Under the pieces are notes generated by a model. It searched no databases and was not told the origin of the DNA. It saw only the letters and a list, made by a program, of their open reading frames with translations. Shown here in pieces: positions 10,072 to 19,387 of a stretch of DNA of 64,000 nucleotides (within the stretch, counting starts at the first letter, position 1; each line of letters starts with the position of its first letter). This DNA comes from Glycomyces luteolus. GTDB taxonomy: Bacteria > Actinomycetota > Actinomycetes > Mycobacteriales > Micromonosporaceae. A program made the translations under genes and the position numbers. The stretch lies in contig NZ_JAPZVP010000020.1 of assembly GCF_027622875.1 (NCBI RefSeq), forward strand, positions 42,200-106,199, given 5' to 3'.

Positions 10072-10740
10072 ATGAACACTCCGAACGAACCCGACCTGGC
10101 CGAGCGTCTTGATGATGCGATCGCACTGGCTGAAGATGACGTCAAGAGGGCGCTCGAAGCAGCGACCGAATCCTACGGCTGGACGATCAACGCCTTGACC
10201 CTTGGCGACTACCTGTCCGAACAAAAGCCCGCCATCGTAGGCGAGTGGATCAGCTGGGTCGAAGCACTCGCGACGATCGACTTCCACACACGCGCAATCG
10301 CCTGGGCTGAGCTGGTCGCCTTGCGAGATGGTGTCGGATCAGCGGACTCGAAAATCGTTGAAGCCCCGCTGTTGACGCTCGCGGAGCTCGAGAAGGAGTA
10401 CCCGTTCGAAGGGATCGACGAGATCACCGAGGAGGAACGCGACCCTGACGAAGTCCGCGGGGATCGGGTTGGCAGGTGCCACCACGTCCTTGAGAATCAG
10501 CTGTCCTACCTTGAGGACCAGGGCGGCCATCTCAGATGGGCCGCCAGTGTCGGCAATACGGACCAAGTCGTGGAGGCGCTCGCAGCGATCGATCGAACCG
10601 CCTCGGCCATGGCGCGCGCATACGGTCTCTGGATGCGCCACCTTGAACCGATCTGGTCACCTCCCACTGGAGCGCCTGATGACATCGCTGCGGAGTACGG
10701 AGATTGGACCGCGTTCGCGGCGTTCATAAACGCGGAGTAG
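10072..10740 (+). CDS. Hypothetical acidic protein
   Basis: 222 aa from ATG 10072, with only a weak upstream purine stretch. It is mostly helical in appearance and acidic, with W/Y-rich helices (ESYGWTINALTLGDYL, EWISWVEALATIDFHTRAIAW) and a Glu/Asp-rich centre (DEITEEERDPDEV). No signal peptide, membrane segment or known motif is recognised. It lies 119 nt after hsdR, outside the coupled operon, and reads the same way. It could be a cargo gene of the defence island. Function unknown. Confidence 0.6.
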   Translation: MNTPNEPDLAERLDDAIALAEDDVKRALEAATESYGWTINALTLGDYLSEQKPAIVGEWISWVEALATIDFHTRAIAWAELVALRDGVGSADSKIVEAPLLTLAELEKEYPFEGIDEITEEERDPDEVRGDRVGRCHHVLENQLSYLEDQGGHLRWAASVGNTDQVVEALAAIDRTASAMARAYGLWMRHLEPIWSPPTGAPDDIAAEYGDWTAFAAFINAE

Positions 10741-10995
10741 TTGCTGCTTCGGCCTTGGAGCCGAGCACTTCCCGCTCTATACCCGCGTTCGGCCGAGCGA
10801 TGACAAGGCTGCCCTGCGCCCGTGAGGAACAGCGGGCGCGATCGCTGCTGTTCGGCTCTGCCACAAGGGCTCGCGATCGGAGCGTGCTCGTCCGCAGGGG
10901 CGACACGAGCTCGCTCCTCAACGGCTTGCGAGTGTGATTCCGCCTACGGTGTTGGCGGAGAGGGAGCTCCGTCAGGCGTAGTACGACCGCCCGAA

Positions 10996-11153
10996 CTAGA
11001 CGCTTTCGTCTAGAAGGCGTGTCGTGCCTTGAAAACGTCGAAAGGACGTGGAACAGTTTCAGCACGCGTGTATCACGCGTCCCAGAGAACCAACTGAATA
11101 GAAACGCGGCGGGCCGCCGCACCTCCAACGCCAATCAGAGCCGGCGGCCCGCC
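10996..11153. repeat. Cluster of four short inverted repeats before the small-gene cassette
   Basis: Within 158 bp there are four perfect inverted repeats: CTAGACG/CGTCTAG (10996-11013), ACGTC/GACGT (11035-11049), ACGCGTG-tat-CACGCGT (11064-11080) and GGCGGGCCGCCG/CGGCGGCCCGCC (11108-11153, 22-nt loop). The rest of the intergene (10741-11176, about 435 bp) shows no convincing coding frame. Possible roles are a structured leader or small RNA, an operator array, or a transfer/replication site. Confidence 0.5.
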
Positions 11154-11176
11154 CCTTACCAGAGAGGAAACCTCCC

Positions 11177-11428
11177 GTGGTCCGCTCCAGCCTACGCTAT
11201 GACCCGGTCCCAGCCTCGGTCAAAATCGACCTCGAACTCCACAAGCCCTACCGCACCTGGTTCGGCCTCGGCCGCTTGCGCTGCGAGTGGTGCCACCACA
11301 AGTGGGGAGCCCACGGCTGCCCGAAACGCCGCAGCGCTGTGAAGCTCCTCGCCGCCCACATCAACTCCGACTCGCTGCGGGACGTCCTCACGACCCTCGT
11401 CGGGTTCTCCTGGGGCGGTGCAGTATGA
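11177..11428 (+). CDS. Small putative zinc-binding protein
   Basis: 83 aa from GTG 11177, preceded by GAGAGGAAA. The core RCEWCHHKWGAHGCPKR carries C-x2-C-H-H ... H-x-C, a plausible single zinc site. The remainder is basic and helical. I know similar short proteins from actinomycete integrative elements but cannot name a function. It shares ATGA with the next small gene, so the two are translationally coupled. First gene of a three-gene cassette. Confidence 0.6.
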   Translation: MVRSSLRYDPVPASVKIDLELHKPYRTWFGLGRLRCEWCHHKWGAHGCPKRRSAVKLLAAHINSDSLRDVLTTLVGFSWGGAV

Positions 11429-11703
11429 ACCCCGAACGCATCGTCCTGGGCCGCTTCACCCTTGAGCACCGCCGCATCGAGGTCTACCAACTCGCCGGAG
11501 GCTCGACGTCCTCCGTCCGCCTGCGCCGCATCGCACCGGAACCCGCCGTTGACCTCGGCTATATCAACCGCATCGGCTCCCCGTTCGCGCGTCTCCACCT
11601 CTACCGCGCCGAATGGCCCACCGCGCTCCGCCGCGTCGCCAAGGAGAAAGCCACCGCGATCTGGCACCACGCCGCCCGCCACGAAGCGGAGGTCGAAGGA
11701 TGA
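11425..11703 (+). CDS. Small hypothetical protein
   Basis: 92 aa from ATG 11425, overlapping the previous stop by 4 nt and the next start by 4 nt. It begins MNPERIVLGRFTLEHRRIEVY and looks like a small beta sheet followed by a basic helix (ALRRVAKEKATAIWHHAARHE). No cysteine pair, signal peptide or known motif is seen. Function unknown; middle gene of the coupled cassette. Confidence 0.6.
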   Translation: MNPERIVLGRFTLEHRRIEVYQLAGGSTSSVRLRRIAPEPAVDLGYINRIGSPFARLHLYRAEWPTALRRVAKEKATAIWHHAARHEAEVEG

Positions 11704-11996
11704 CCCTGCGCTTCGCCGACGGCCTGCCCGTCCTCGGCTATCTCGAGCTCGACGACCGATCCCTGACCTTTGCCTGGAACTGGCACGAACCGGTGCTCCG
11801 CGTGACCTTCACCGAGGACGACCCGCCCCTCATCGGCCACGTCACCCACCTCGACTGCCTCCCGCGCCTCGCCGCCGCCCCCGACAACCTCGCCTGGCTG
11901 GGCCAAGGCGATCCGGCCCGCACCCGGGCGGTCCTGGATCACGCGATCGACCTGTGGCGCAGGAAAGAGCGCCTGTTCCGTGACTGCGAGGGCTGA
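11700..11996 (+). CDS. Small hypothetical protein
   Basis: 98 aa from ATG 11700, coupled to the preceding gene by ATGA. Strand-rich N-terminus (VLGYLELDDRSLTFAWNWHEP) with a C-terminal helix (ARTRAVLDHAIDLWRRKERLF). No motif recognised. The compact, overlapping layout of the three genes suggests one functional unit, perhaps cargo of a mobile element. Function unknown. Confidence 0.6.
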   Translation: MTLRFADGLPVLGYLELDDRSLTFAWNWHEPVLRVTFTEDDPPLIGHVTHLDCLPRLAAAPDNLAWLGQGDPARTRAVLDHAIDLWRRKERLFRDCEG

Positions 11997-12119
11997 TTCC
12001 CATGCGGACTCGTACGACCGGCCCGCAGGCCGCTGCAGCGCGGGCTCGTCCACCGCCCCTTGGCAGTTCGGCCCGAATTTGAGGGTTGTAGACAGACGCG
12101 CAATACGCTAACGTCTCTC

Positions 12120-12137
12120 ACGTAATGGAGGCGTTAC
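12120..12137. promoter_or_regulatory. Short inverted repeat upstream of the type ISP gene
   Basis: CGTAA-N8-TTACG lies about 50 nt upstream of the 12189 start. Upstream of it, TTGAGG and TACGCT (19 nt apart, about 12079-12109) could serve as a -35/-10 pair. Both are weak signals read by eye. Confidence 0.25.
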
Positions 12138-12188
12138 GCAAAGTGGTGGGCAAGTCTGACGCCGTTCCTTCCCCTGGGAGGCAGCGCC

Positions 12189-15100
12189 ATGGCCGGAACC
12201 GTCCGAGACATCCTCGACCACATTCGCGAGACCTCTCAGAGCAACGCGGAGCGCGGCCGTCGATTCGAGCAGCTCATGCTCGCGTTCTTCCGTACCGATC
12301 CGCAATGGAGACAGCAGTTTTCCGAAGTGTGGATGTGGGCTGATTCCCCTCTCGCCGAGCACAACGCCACCGACACCGGTATCGACCTCGTCGCCCGCGA
12401 AGCGGGATCCGAAGCGTTCTGCGCGATTCAGTGCAAGTTCTACGGACCGGACAAGGTCATCCGCAAGGCCGACCTCGACTCCTTCTTCACCGCCTCAGGA
12501 AAGCGAGGCATCAACCGCCGCATCATCGTCTCGAGCACCGACAAGTGGGGCCCGAACGCCGAGGCCGCACTCGTGGACCAGCAGGTCGAGGTGACCAGGG
12601 TCGGCATGTCCCAACTCGACACGAGCCCGATCGACTGGGACAAGGTCGCCTCCGAATACGCATGGGCCGAAGGAGAGCGCCTCGGCCCGCAGTACCTGCA
12701 CGCCAAGAAGGCGCTCATGCCGCATCAAGAGGAGGCGATCGAAGCAGTTCTCAGCGGGTTCGAGACGCACGACCGTGGCCGAGTTACCATGGCCTGCGGT
12801 ACGGGCAAGACCCTGACCTCGCTCAAGATCGCCGAACGACTCGCCTCCACGTTGGAGGATCCGCTCAGTGTGCTGGTCCTCGTGCCCTCGATCGCCTTGT
12901 TGTCTCAGACGATCCGCGAATGGGTCTCCGAAGCCGAGACCGCCCTGCGGCCGTTCGCGGTCTGCTCGGACCCGAAGGTCTCCAAGCACGCCAAGCAGAC
13001 CGACTCCGGAGACCAGTCGGTGCACGACCTCGCCCTGCCCGCCACGACGAGCGCCGCGAAGCTCGTCGATCGGATTCGCAGCGGCGACTACGGGCCCGGC
13101 ATGACAGCGGTCTTCTGCACCTACCAGTCCCTGCCGACCATCGCCGCAGCCCAAGCCGCCGGCCTCGACGCGTTCGACCTCGTCGTCTGCGACGAGGCGC
13201 ACCGCACCACCGGTGCCGCCCTGACCGATCGGGATGAATCCAACTTCATCCGAATCCACGATCCGGCCTACATCGCGGCCGAACGGCGCCTCTACATGAC
13301 CGCTACACCGCGGATCTATACGGAGCCCGCCAAAGCCGAGGCTCAACGGAGGAGCGTCGAGCTCTGCTCGATGGACGACGAGGCGAGATTCGGGCCCGAG
13401 TTCCACAAGCTGGGCTTCGGGGAAGCGGTCGAAGCCGGACTCCTCGCGGACTACAAGGTCCTGGTGCTGGGCGTCGATGCGGGCTACGCGGCCAGGACCA
13501 TGCAGGTGGAGCTAGCGGACGACAACATGGAACTCAACGTCGCCGATGCAGCCAAGATCATCGGAGTCTGGAACGGCCTGCGCAAGCGCCTCGGGCCCTC
13601 GATCGAGGAGAACGGGTTCCGCCCCGGGGAGACGCCCATGCGGCGCGCCGTCGCCTTCGCGCGGAACATCGCCGCATCGAAGCACCTGACCGAAGTCTTC
13701 CCACAGGTGACCGAGCGGCTCGGCGCGTCGCCCGAGGGCGGTCTGCGTTGCGAGATCGAGCATGTCGACGGCACGATGAACGCCCTGGAACGCGGCAGGG
13801 CACTCGAATGGCTGAAGTCCGACCCCGGCGAGGGGACCGCCCGGATCCTCTCCAACGCCCGATGCCTGTCCGAGGGCGTGGACGTGCCGGCGCTCGACGC
13901 GGTGCTGTTCCTGCACCCGCGTAACTCGGTCATCGACATCATCCAGGCAGTGGGACGGGTGATGCGACGAGCTCCGGGCAAGGATTACGGGTACATCATC
14001 CTGCCCGTCGCCGTCCCGGAAGGCGTTCCCCCGAACGAGGCCCTCGACGACAACGAGCGCTACAGGGCGGTGTGGCAGGTCCTCAACGCCCTTCGCTCCC
14101 ATGACGACCGGTTCAACGCGGAAGTCAACCGGATCGGACTCAACAAGTCCCGCTCCGATCGGATCAAGATCGGACACATCGCCGACGACCACGACCCGAG
14201 CGAACTCGGCACCCTCGTACAGGCGGCCCGGGACGGCATCCCGTCGGTCGAAGAGTGGCGCAACGCCATCTACGCACGGATCGTGCAAAAGGTCGGCACC
14301 CGGGCCTACTGGAAGGAATGGGCCAGAGACATCGCGGCCATCGCGGGCAGCCACATGACCCGTATCCGAAACGCCCTCGACCTGCCGGGCAGGCGAGCAG
14401 TGCTCGACTCGTTCGTCGCAGCCCTGCGCTCGAACCTCAACCCCTCCATCACAGAGCATGATGCGATCGAGATGCTCGCACAGCATCTGATCACGAAACC
14501 GGTCTTCGACGCCCTCTTCGAACAGTACGAGTTCGCAGCCCACAACCCGGTCTCCGCGGCCATGGAGACCGTGCTCGAAGCCTTGGACGACCAGGCACTG
14601 GACTCGGAGCGCGATACGCTCAAACGGTTCTACGAGCAAGTCCGGACCCACATCGAAGGCATCAACAACCCTGCGGGGCGTCAGAAGGTCCTTCTGGAGC
14701 TGTACGAGCAGTTCTTCAAGAACGCCATGCCGGAAGTGTCCGATCGACTCGGGATCGTCTACACCCCTGTCGAAGTCGTGGACTTCATTCTTCACCTCAC
14801 CGATCAAGCCCTGCGGAAGTACCTCGGTGCCACGCTGAGCGACGAAGGGGTCCAGGTGATCGACCCGTTCGCGGGCACCGGCTCATTCCTCGTCAGGCTT
14901 CTCCAATCGGGCCTCGTCCGCCCTGAGGATCTCGTCAGGAAGTACGGCAGTGAACTGCACGCGAACGAGATCGTCCTGCTCGCCTACTACATCGCCGCCG
15001 TCAACATCGAAGAGGCGTTCCACGGCAGGTCTGGGGAGGCGGGCTACCGGCCGTTCGACGGCATGGTCTTGACCGACACGTTCCAGCTCTACGAAAGCCG

Positions 15101-17027
15101 GCCTGAGGCCTCGGACGGTGTGCTCGGCGGCAACACCGAACGCGCGGTGCGCCAGCAGAGCGTCCCCATCATCGTCGTCATCGGCAATCCGCCGTACTCC
15201 GTCGGCCAGAACAACCAGAACGACGGCAACCAGAACCTGAAGTACCCCGAGCTCGACCGGCGCATCCGCGAGACATACGCGGCCAAGTCGACCGCCACCA
15301 ACAAGAACTCGCTCTATGACTCGTACGTGCGCGCGCTGCGCTGGGCGAGCGACCGGATCGAGGACGACGGTGTGATCTGCCTCGTCCTGAACAACGGATT
15401 CATTGACGGGAACTCCGCGGCAGGACTGCGCCGAACCCTCACCGAGGAGTTCGACGCTATCTACTGCTTCAACCTCCGAGGTAACCAGCGGACCGCCGGT
15501 GAGCTCTCGAAGAAGGAGGGCGGGAAGATCTTCGGTTCGAGCAGCCGGGCGGGGGTCGCGGTGCTCCTGCTTGTCAAAGGCGGCAGTGCGGCTGAAGGTG
15601 AAGCGTGCCGCCTCTTCTATCGGGACGTCGGCGACTACCACGATCGGAAGCGCAAGCTGGAGATCGTGGCGAATGGCACAGACCTGGTCCGGGCGAAAGG
15701 CCTGGACGCGCTTGGATGGCAGCAGCTCGACCCGGAAACAGATGGCGACTGGATCAATATAAGAGACAAGCGCTTCCAGAGTTTCCGCATGCTGGGGCAG
15801 ACGATTGGGTCTGGAGAAGTCGACTCTCCGATCTTCGGGGTGCGTTCCCGAGGCCTCTCAACCGGCCGCGATGCTTGGGTCTACAACTTCTCCAATGCCT
15901 CGGTGGTCGGCAACGTACAGTCAATGATCGACTACTACAACGGTCAGGTGGAGCGACTGGAATCCTCCAGCGGAGGATGCGCGGCCAGGGCGTCGGCAGC
16001 TGAAGTGGACGAAACACTTTTCGTCACCGACCGGAGTCGTTTCAGTTGGAACAGGGTGGACCGAGGAAGGCTGCGGCGAGGCGTGCGACTCCGGTTCGAT
16101 GAACACCGGGTTTTCGAAGCGACTTACCGCCCGTTCACCAAACAGCACGTCTACCTAACGGCTGAGACCAGCGACTGTGTCTACCAGCTGGACCGACTGT
16201 TTCCCGATACTGACGTCAGTAACGTGGGCTTCTATACCGTCGGCGCAGGCTCTGCGGTCCCGTTCTCGGTTCTGGTGACCGCTGCCGTTCCGAACCTGCA
16301 TGTGACCGGAGCTGGCAGCGGTGGTCAGTTCTTCCCACGTTTCACCTACCACGAGAACGTGCCCGGTGGAACGCTGTTCGATCAGGGGCCTTCCCAGTAC
16401 ACACGGGAAGACAACATCACTGACGTCGCCCTGATGGACTACCAGGAAACCTACCGCGACGGTTCGATCTCCAAGGACGACATCTTCCACTACGTCTATG
16501 GCATCCTGCATTCGCCGGAATACCGCTCGGAGTTCGAAGCGGACCTGCGGAAGTCGCTGCCTCGCATCCCCAAAGTCGCGCGGTTCCACGAATTCGCCCG
16601 CTCAGGCAGTCGGCTCATGCGGCTGCACCTCGCCTACGAGACGGTCGAGCCGTACGCTGGCATCCGGGAAGTCCTCAGGGAGACCGCCACGACCGACCCT
16701 AGGGAGCTCTATCGCGTGGCCCGCAAGATGCGATTCGCGTCCAAGCAGGATCGCACCCGGATCGTATACAACTCCCATGTCACGCTTGCCGACATCCCGG
16801 AAGCCGCTTATCTCTACCAGATCGGTTCACGGTCGGCCGTCGAGTGGATCATGGACCGCTACTACGTCCGCACCGACAAGGCCAGCGGCATCGTCAACGA
16901 TCCCAACGACTGGTCCGAGGATCCGCGCTACATCGTCGACCTGCTCAAGAGGATCGTGACCGTGAGCCTGGAGACCATGAAGATCGTCGACGCCCTCCCT
17001 GCGCTCGAGATCCTTCCGGACCAATAA
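12189..17027 (+). CDS. Type ISP restriction-modification enzyme (nuclease-helicase-methyltransferase in one chain)
   Basis: 1612 aa, close to the roughly 1570-1600 aa of LlaBIII/LlaGI-type enzymes. The order of parts is the same: an Mrr-like nuclease with D66 (GIDLVARE) and Q81-C-K83 (IQCKFYG); an SF2 helicase with Walker A CGTGKT (K207), DEAH at 335-338 and a motif VI-like region (IQAVGRVMRRAPG); a helical coupler; an N6-adenine methyltransferase with DPFAGTGSF (from 892) and NPPYSVGQ (from 1000); and a C-terminal target-recognition region. Such enzymes recognise an asymmetric site, methylate one strand and cleave when two translocating enzymes meet head-on. The upstream gene cassette ends 192 nt before. 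Catalytic residues appear complete. Confidence 0.93.
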   Translation: MAGTVRDILDHIRETSQSNAERGRRFEQLMLAFFRTDPQWRQQFSEVWMWADSPLAEHNATDTGIDLVAREAGSEAFCAIQCKFYGPDKVIRKADLDSFFTASGKRGINRRIIVSSTDKWGPNAEAALVDQQVEVTRVGMSQLDTSPIDWDKVASEYAWAEGERLGPQYLHAKKALMPHQEEAIEAVLSGFETHDRGRVTMACGTGKTLTSLKIAERLASTLEDPLSVLVLVPSIALLSQTIREWVSEAETALRPFAVCSDPKVSKHAKQTDSGDQSVHDLALPATTSAAKLVDRIRSGDYGPGMTAVFCTYQSLPTIAAAQAAGLDAFDLVVCDEAHRTTGAALTDRDESNFIRIHDPAYIAAERRLYMTATPRIYTEPAKAEAQRRSVELCSMDDEARFGPEFHKLGFGEAVEAGLLADYKVLVLGVDAGYAARTMQVELADDNMELNVADAAKIIGVWNGLRKRLGPSIEENGFRPGETPMRRAVAFARNIAASKHLTEVFPQVTERLGASPEGGLRCEIEHVDGTMNALERGRALEWLKSDPGEGTARILSNARCLSEGVDVPALDAVLFLHPRNSVIDIIQAVGRVMRRAPGKDYGYIILPVAVPEGVPPNEALDDNERYRAVWQVLNALRSHDDRFNAEVNRIGLNKSRSDRIKIGHIADDHDPSELGTLVQAARDGIPSVEEWRNAIYARIVQKVGTRAYWKEWARDIAAIAGSHMTRIRNALDLPGRRAVLDSFVAALRSNLNPSITEHDAIEMLAQHLITKPVFDALFEQYEFAAHNPVSAAMETVLEALDDQALDSERDTLKRFYEQVRTHIEGINNPAGRQKVLLELYEQFFKNAMPEVSDRLGIVYTPVEVVDFILHLTDQALRKYLGATLSDEGVQVIDPFAGTGSFLVRLLQSGLVRPEDLVRKYGSELHANEIVLLAYYIAAVNIEEAFHGRSGEAGYRPFDGMVLTDTFQLYESRPEASDGVLGGNTERAVRQQSVPIIVVIGNPPYSVGQNNQNDGNQNLKYPELDRRIRETYAAKSTATNKNSLYDSYVRALRWASDRIEDDGVICLVLNNGFIDGNSAAGLRRTLTEEFDAIYCFNLRGNQRTAGELSKKEGGKIFGSSSRAGVAVLLLVKGGSAAEGEACRLFYRDVGDYHDRKRKLEIVANGTDLVRAKGLDALGWQQLDPETDGDWINIRDKRFQSFRMLGQTIGSGEVDSPIFGVRSRGLSTGRDAWVYNFSNASVVGNVQSMIDYYNGQVERLESSSGGCAARASAAEVDETLFVTDRSRFSWNRVDRGRLRRGVRLRFDEHRVFEATYRPFTKQHVYLTAETSDCVYQLDRLFPDTDVSNVGFYTVGAGSAVPFSVLVTAAVPNLHVTGAGSGGQFFPRFTYHENVPGGTLFDQGPSQYTREDNITDVALMDYQETYRDGSISKDDIFHYVYGILHSPEYRSEFEADLRKSLPRIPKVARFHEFARSGSRLMRLHLAYETVEPYAGIREVLRETATTDPRELYRVARKMRFASKQDRTRIVYNSHVTLADIPEAAYLYQIGSRSAVEWIMDRYYVRTDKASGIVNDPNDWSEDPRYIVDLLKRIVTVSLETMKIVDALPALEILPDQ

Positions 17028-17346
17028 GACACCCAACGTAGCAGAGTCGGTTCGGTCGAACCTTTTCCCTGGTGTTGGAAGCAGCCGTTCAGGAACGGTC
17101 GAGCATCTCAACGGCGAGCTGGGCGATCGTTCGAAGGACCGCCGTCGGAGGGGCGGCGAGGCCAGGACATTGCTTGTCGAGGGGTCGATCACGAGCCAAC
17201 CTTTCGGCTTCCGGTGCTCTCTGTCCTCATGCTACGTCCGTCCCTCGAATCGGTCTCGCGGCCGGTCTCCGGGTAGGAGCGTCTCGCCCGGTCCAACGGC
17301 GGGGCGCCGACCTGGTCGGGCCTCGCGGAAGCGCGATACTGGGCCC
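17028..17346. other. Intergenic stretch, nothing recognised
   Basis: About 319 bp between the type ISP gene and the next start. No plausible gene, tRNA or strong hairpin is seen. The downstream frame is open from 17170, but the N-terminal residues it would add are low-complexity Arg/Ser/Pro and lack a start signal. Confidence 0.5.
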
Positions 17347-19290
17347 ATGCAGTGGTACTTCCCCGGTGGCGACGCCGACGAGTTCGAGCAGACGATCGAG
17401 ATGCGCCTCAGACGGGCCGAGGCCTGGGCCGATTCCAACGGCCGCGTCTTCGACCCGGGGACGACGCAGGAGGCACTCAGATTCCGCCACGACAGCCGCG
17501 ACGGCCGCCTCGGGTACTGGACCCCGGACCTGGTGCGGGAGTTCCTGACCGAGATCGTCCCCGAGCGCTTCACCGGCGGCATCGAGCACTACGCGCACGT
17601 CCCCGAGGCGCTGCGCACCTGGCTGCGGTTCCTCGAATACGCCGCCGCGCTCCACCCGCTCGGGTCGAGCGCGGACGCCCTGGAAGCGGCCGTGGACGAA
17701 TGCGCCGAAGACTTCCCGTCCGCGTTCACCGACCCCGGCAACTGGGGACCGGCGCGGATCGCGGCGGAAGCCGCGCTCGCATCCGGCATCAACCCGGCCT
17801 CGCCAGGCGGTTTCGAGCGGTTGAACGCCTTCATGATGGACGAGAACGTCCGCTACGACCGCGTAGCGAGCGCAACCGCCATAGCCCGGCAGGCCGCCCG
17901 GCAGGTCCGCAACGAACGTATGCCCGCACTTCCCGCGGCCGAACTGCCTGAGTCTCAACGAATCCCCACGCTCGCGGGCGACGCCGCAGCCGTCCGCGGC
18001 GCGGCGGCCTTCCTCGACTGGCTCGGCGAAGGCCGAGCCATCACCCAGCGCGGCAACCTCCGCAAGGCGGACGCGGTCGCGCTCGTCCAGCTCATCGGCA
18101 CCGGCGATGACACCGAGAGTTTCACCAGCGCAACGGACCTGCCGGTCCTGAACTGGTACGTGGAACTCCTGCTCGGCACCGGTCTGGCACGGCGCGTCAA
18201 GCAGCGTCTCGTGCCCGTCGCCAAGAACGCGCGGCTCGCCCGCGACCCGCACGCGCTGCTGCTGGCGGCATGGGAGGCCGAGCCGCTGTGGCGGCCCCGG
18301 CAACCTGGTCTGCTCGCGCCGTCGCGTTCGGAAGGGCATTATTCCTTCCTCCGAATGCTCATCGAAGCGCTGCTCGGGACGAACGTGGCGCTTCCGGTCG
18401 CCGAGGTGAAGGAACGGATCGGTGCGGCAGCCACCGGCGGCGACGACGGTCCCGACGGTCTGCGCCACCTGGCCGTTTCCTTGACACTCCACCCGGAGAT
18501 CGACCACGTTCTCACCGTGCTGCACCGGCTCGGCGCGGTCGGATTCGACCGGGAATGGGCACCTGACGAATTCGGCCTCACCGACTCGGACGAGGACGTA
18601 TCGGTCCGGCTCACCGAACTCGGTCGCGCCCTGGTGTGGGCCAAATGGCGCGAGGCTGGTCTGACCGCCCCGGTCGTAGGGGAGTTGACCGGGTGCCCGG
18701 CGGCGGTGATGCTGGTGAACGTCGTCGATTACTACGACGAGGACACCGGCGTCGAGGAGATCCGACGCTGGCTCGCCGCGAACGGCGACGATCCGGGCCC
18801 GCTGCTGGAAGGGATCGCCGCGAACCCGTTCCGCACCAGCCAGAGCGCCATGTTGGGCGCCGCCGCGGACGCGGTCGGCCCGGAGCTGCTCGACCGCGCA
18901 GGACAGGACCGTCGTCTGGCGCCGATCGCACTGATGCTCAACGGTCTCCGGGGACGCGTCGATCTTGAAGCGCTGTTGGCGGGAACCGAGGCCGAGCGTG
19001 CCCAGTCGACGCTCGGTATCGCCGAGCAGATCCTAGAAATGGTCGAAACCCTTGGGCCGGAGGGATACGTCGAGTCCATGGACGACATGCCGCGCGAAGC
19101 GCGGGAGGGAATGGCGCGCCTGATCGCCGAGAGCGGCCACCCCGACCAATGGCTGGTCGACTTGTTCGCTGCGGAGATCGTGCCGCTCATGGCCGGTCCG
19201 GGAGCGCGCCGCCGGACCGGCCTGGAGGATGCCCGCAACCGGGCCAAGCACCTGAAGCGCAAGAAGAAGCGCCCGAAGCGCCGACGCTGA
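17347..19290 (+). CDS. Large uncharacterised protein (pRiA4b ORF-3-associated region likeness)
   Basis: 647 aa from ATG 17347. The first 60 codons of the longer open frame look non-coding. Helix-rich throughout, with a strongly basic C-terminus (KHLKRKKKRPKRRR). The middle (about residues 215-260) reads FLDWLGEGRAITQRGNLRKADAVAL and LIGTGD, which reminds me of the uncharacterised N-terminal region of some large actinobacterial proteins carrying a plasmid pRiA4b ORF-3 domain; that domain itself is not seen. Later RLTELGRALVWAK resembles a winged-helix wing segment. It is the last gene of the island before ordinary genes resume. Function unknown. Confidence 0.65.
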   Translation: MQWYFPGGDADEFEQTIEMRLRRAEAWADSNGRVFDPGTTQEALRFRHDSRDGRLGYWTPDLVREFLTEIVPERFTGGIEHYAHVPEALRTWLRFLEYAAALHPLGSSADALEAAVDECAEDFPSAFTDPGNWGPARIAAEAALASGINPASPGGFERLNAFMMDENVRYDRVASATAIARQAARQVRNERMPALPAAELPESQRIPTLAGDAAAVRGAAAFLDWLGEGRAITQRGNLRKADAVALVQLIGTGDDTESFTSATDLPVLNWYVELLLGTGLARRVKQRLVPVAKNARLARDPHALLLAAWEAEPLWRPRQPGLLAPSRSEGHYSFLRMLIEALLGTNVALPVAEVKERIGAAATGGDDGPDGLRHLAVSLTLHPEIDHVLTVLHRLGAVGFDREWAPDEFGLTDSDEDVSVRLTELGRALVWAKWREAGLTAPVVGELTGCPAAVMLVNVVDYYDEDTGVEEIRRWLAANGDDPGPLLEGIAANPFRTSQSAMLGAAADAVGPELLDRAGQDRRLAPIALMLNGLRGRVDLEALLAGTEAERAQSTLGIAEQILEMVETLGPEGYVESMDDMPREAREGMARLIAESGHPDQWLVDLFAAEIVPLMAGPGARRRTGLEDARNRAKHLKRKKKRPKRRR

Positions 19291-19387
19291 GAGCGCTGGA
19301 GTCCCACCGGCCAAGCGTCGCACCGAACCTCGCCGCGAGCGGCTCCCCAAGATCAAGGTCGATGACGGGCACGCCCGATCCGCGATC

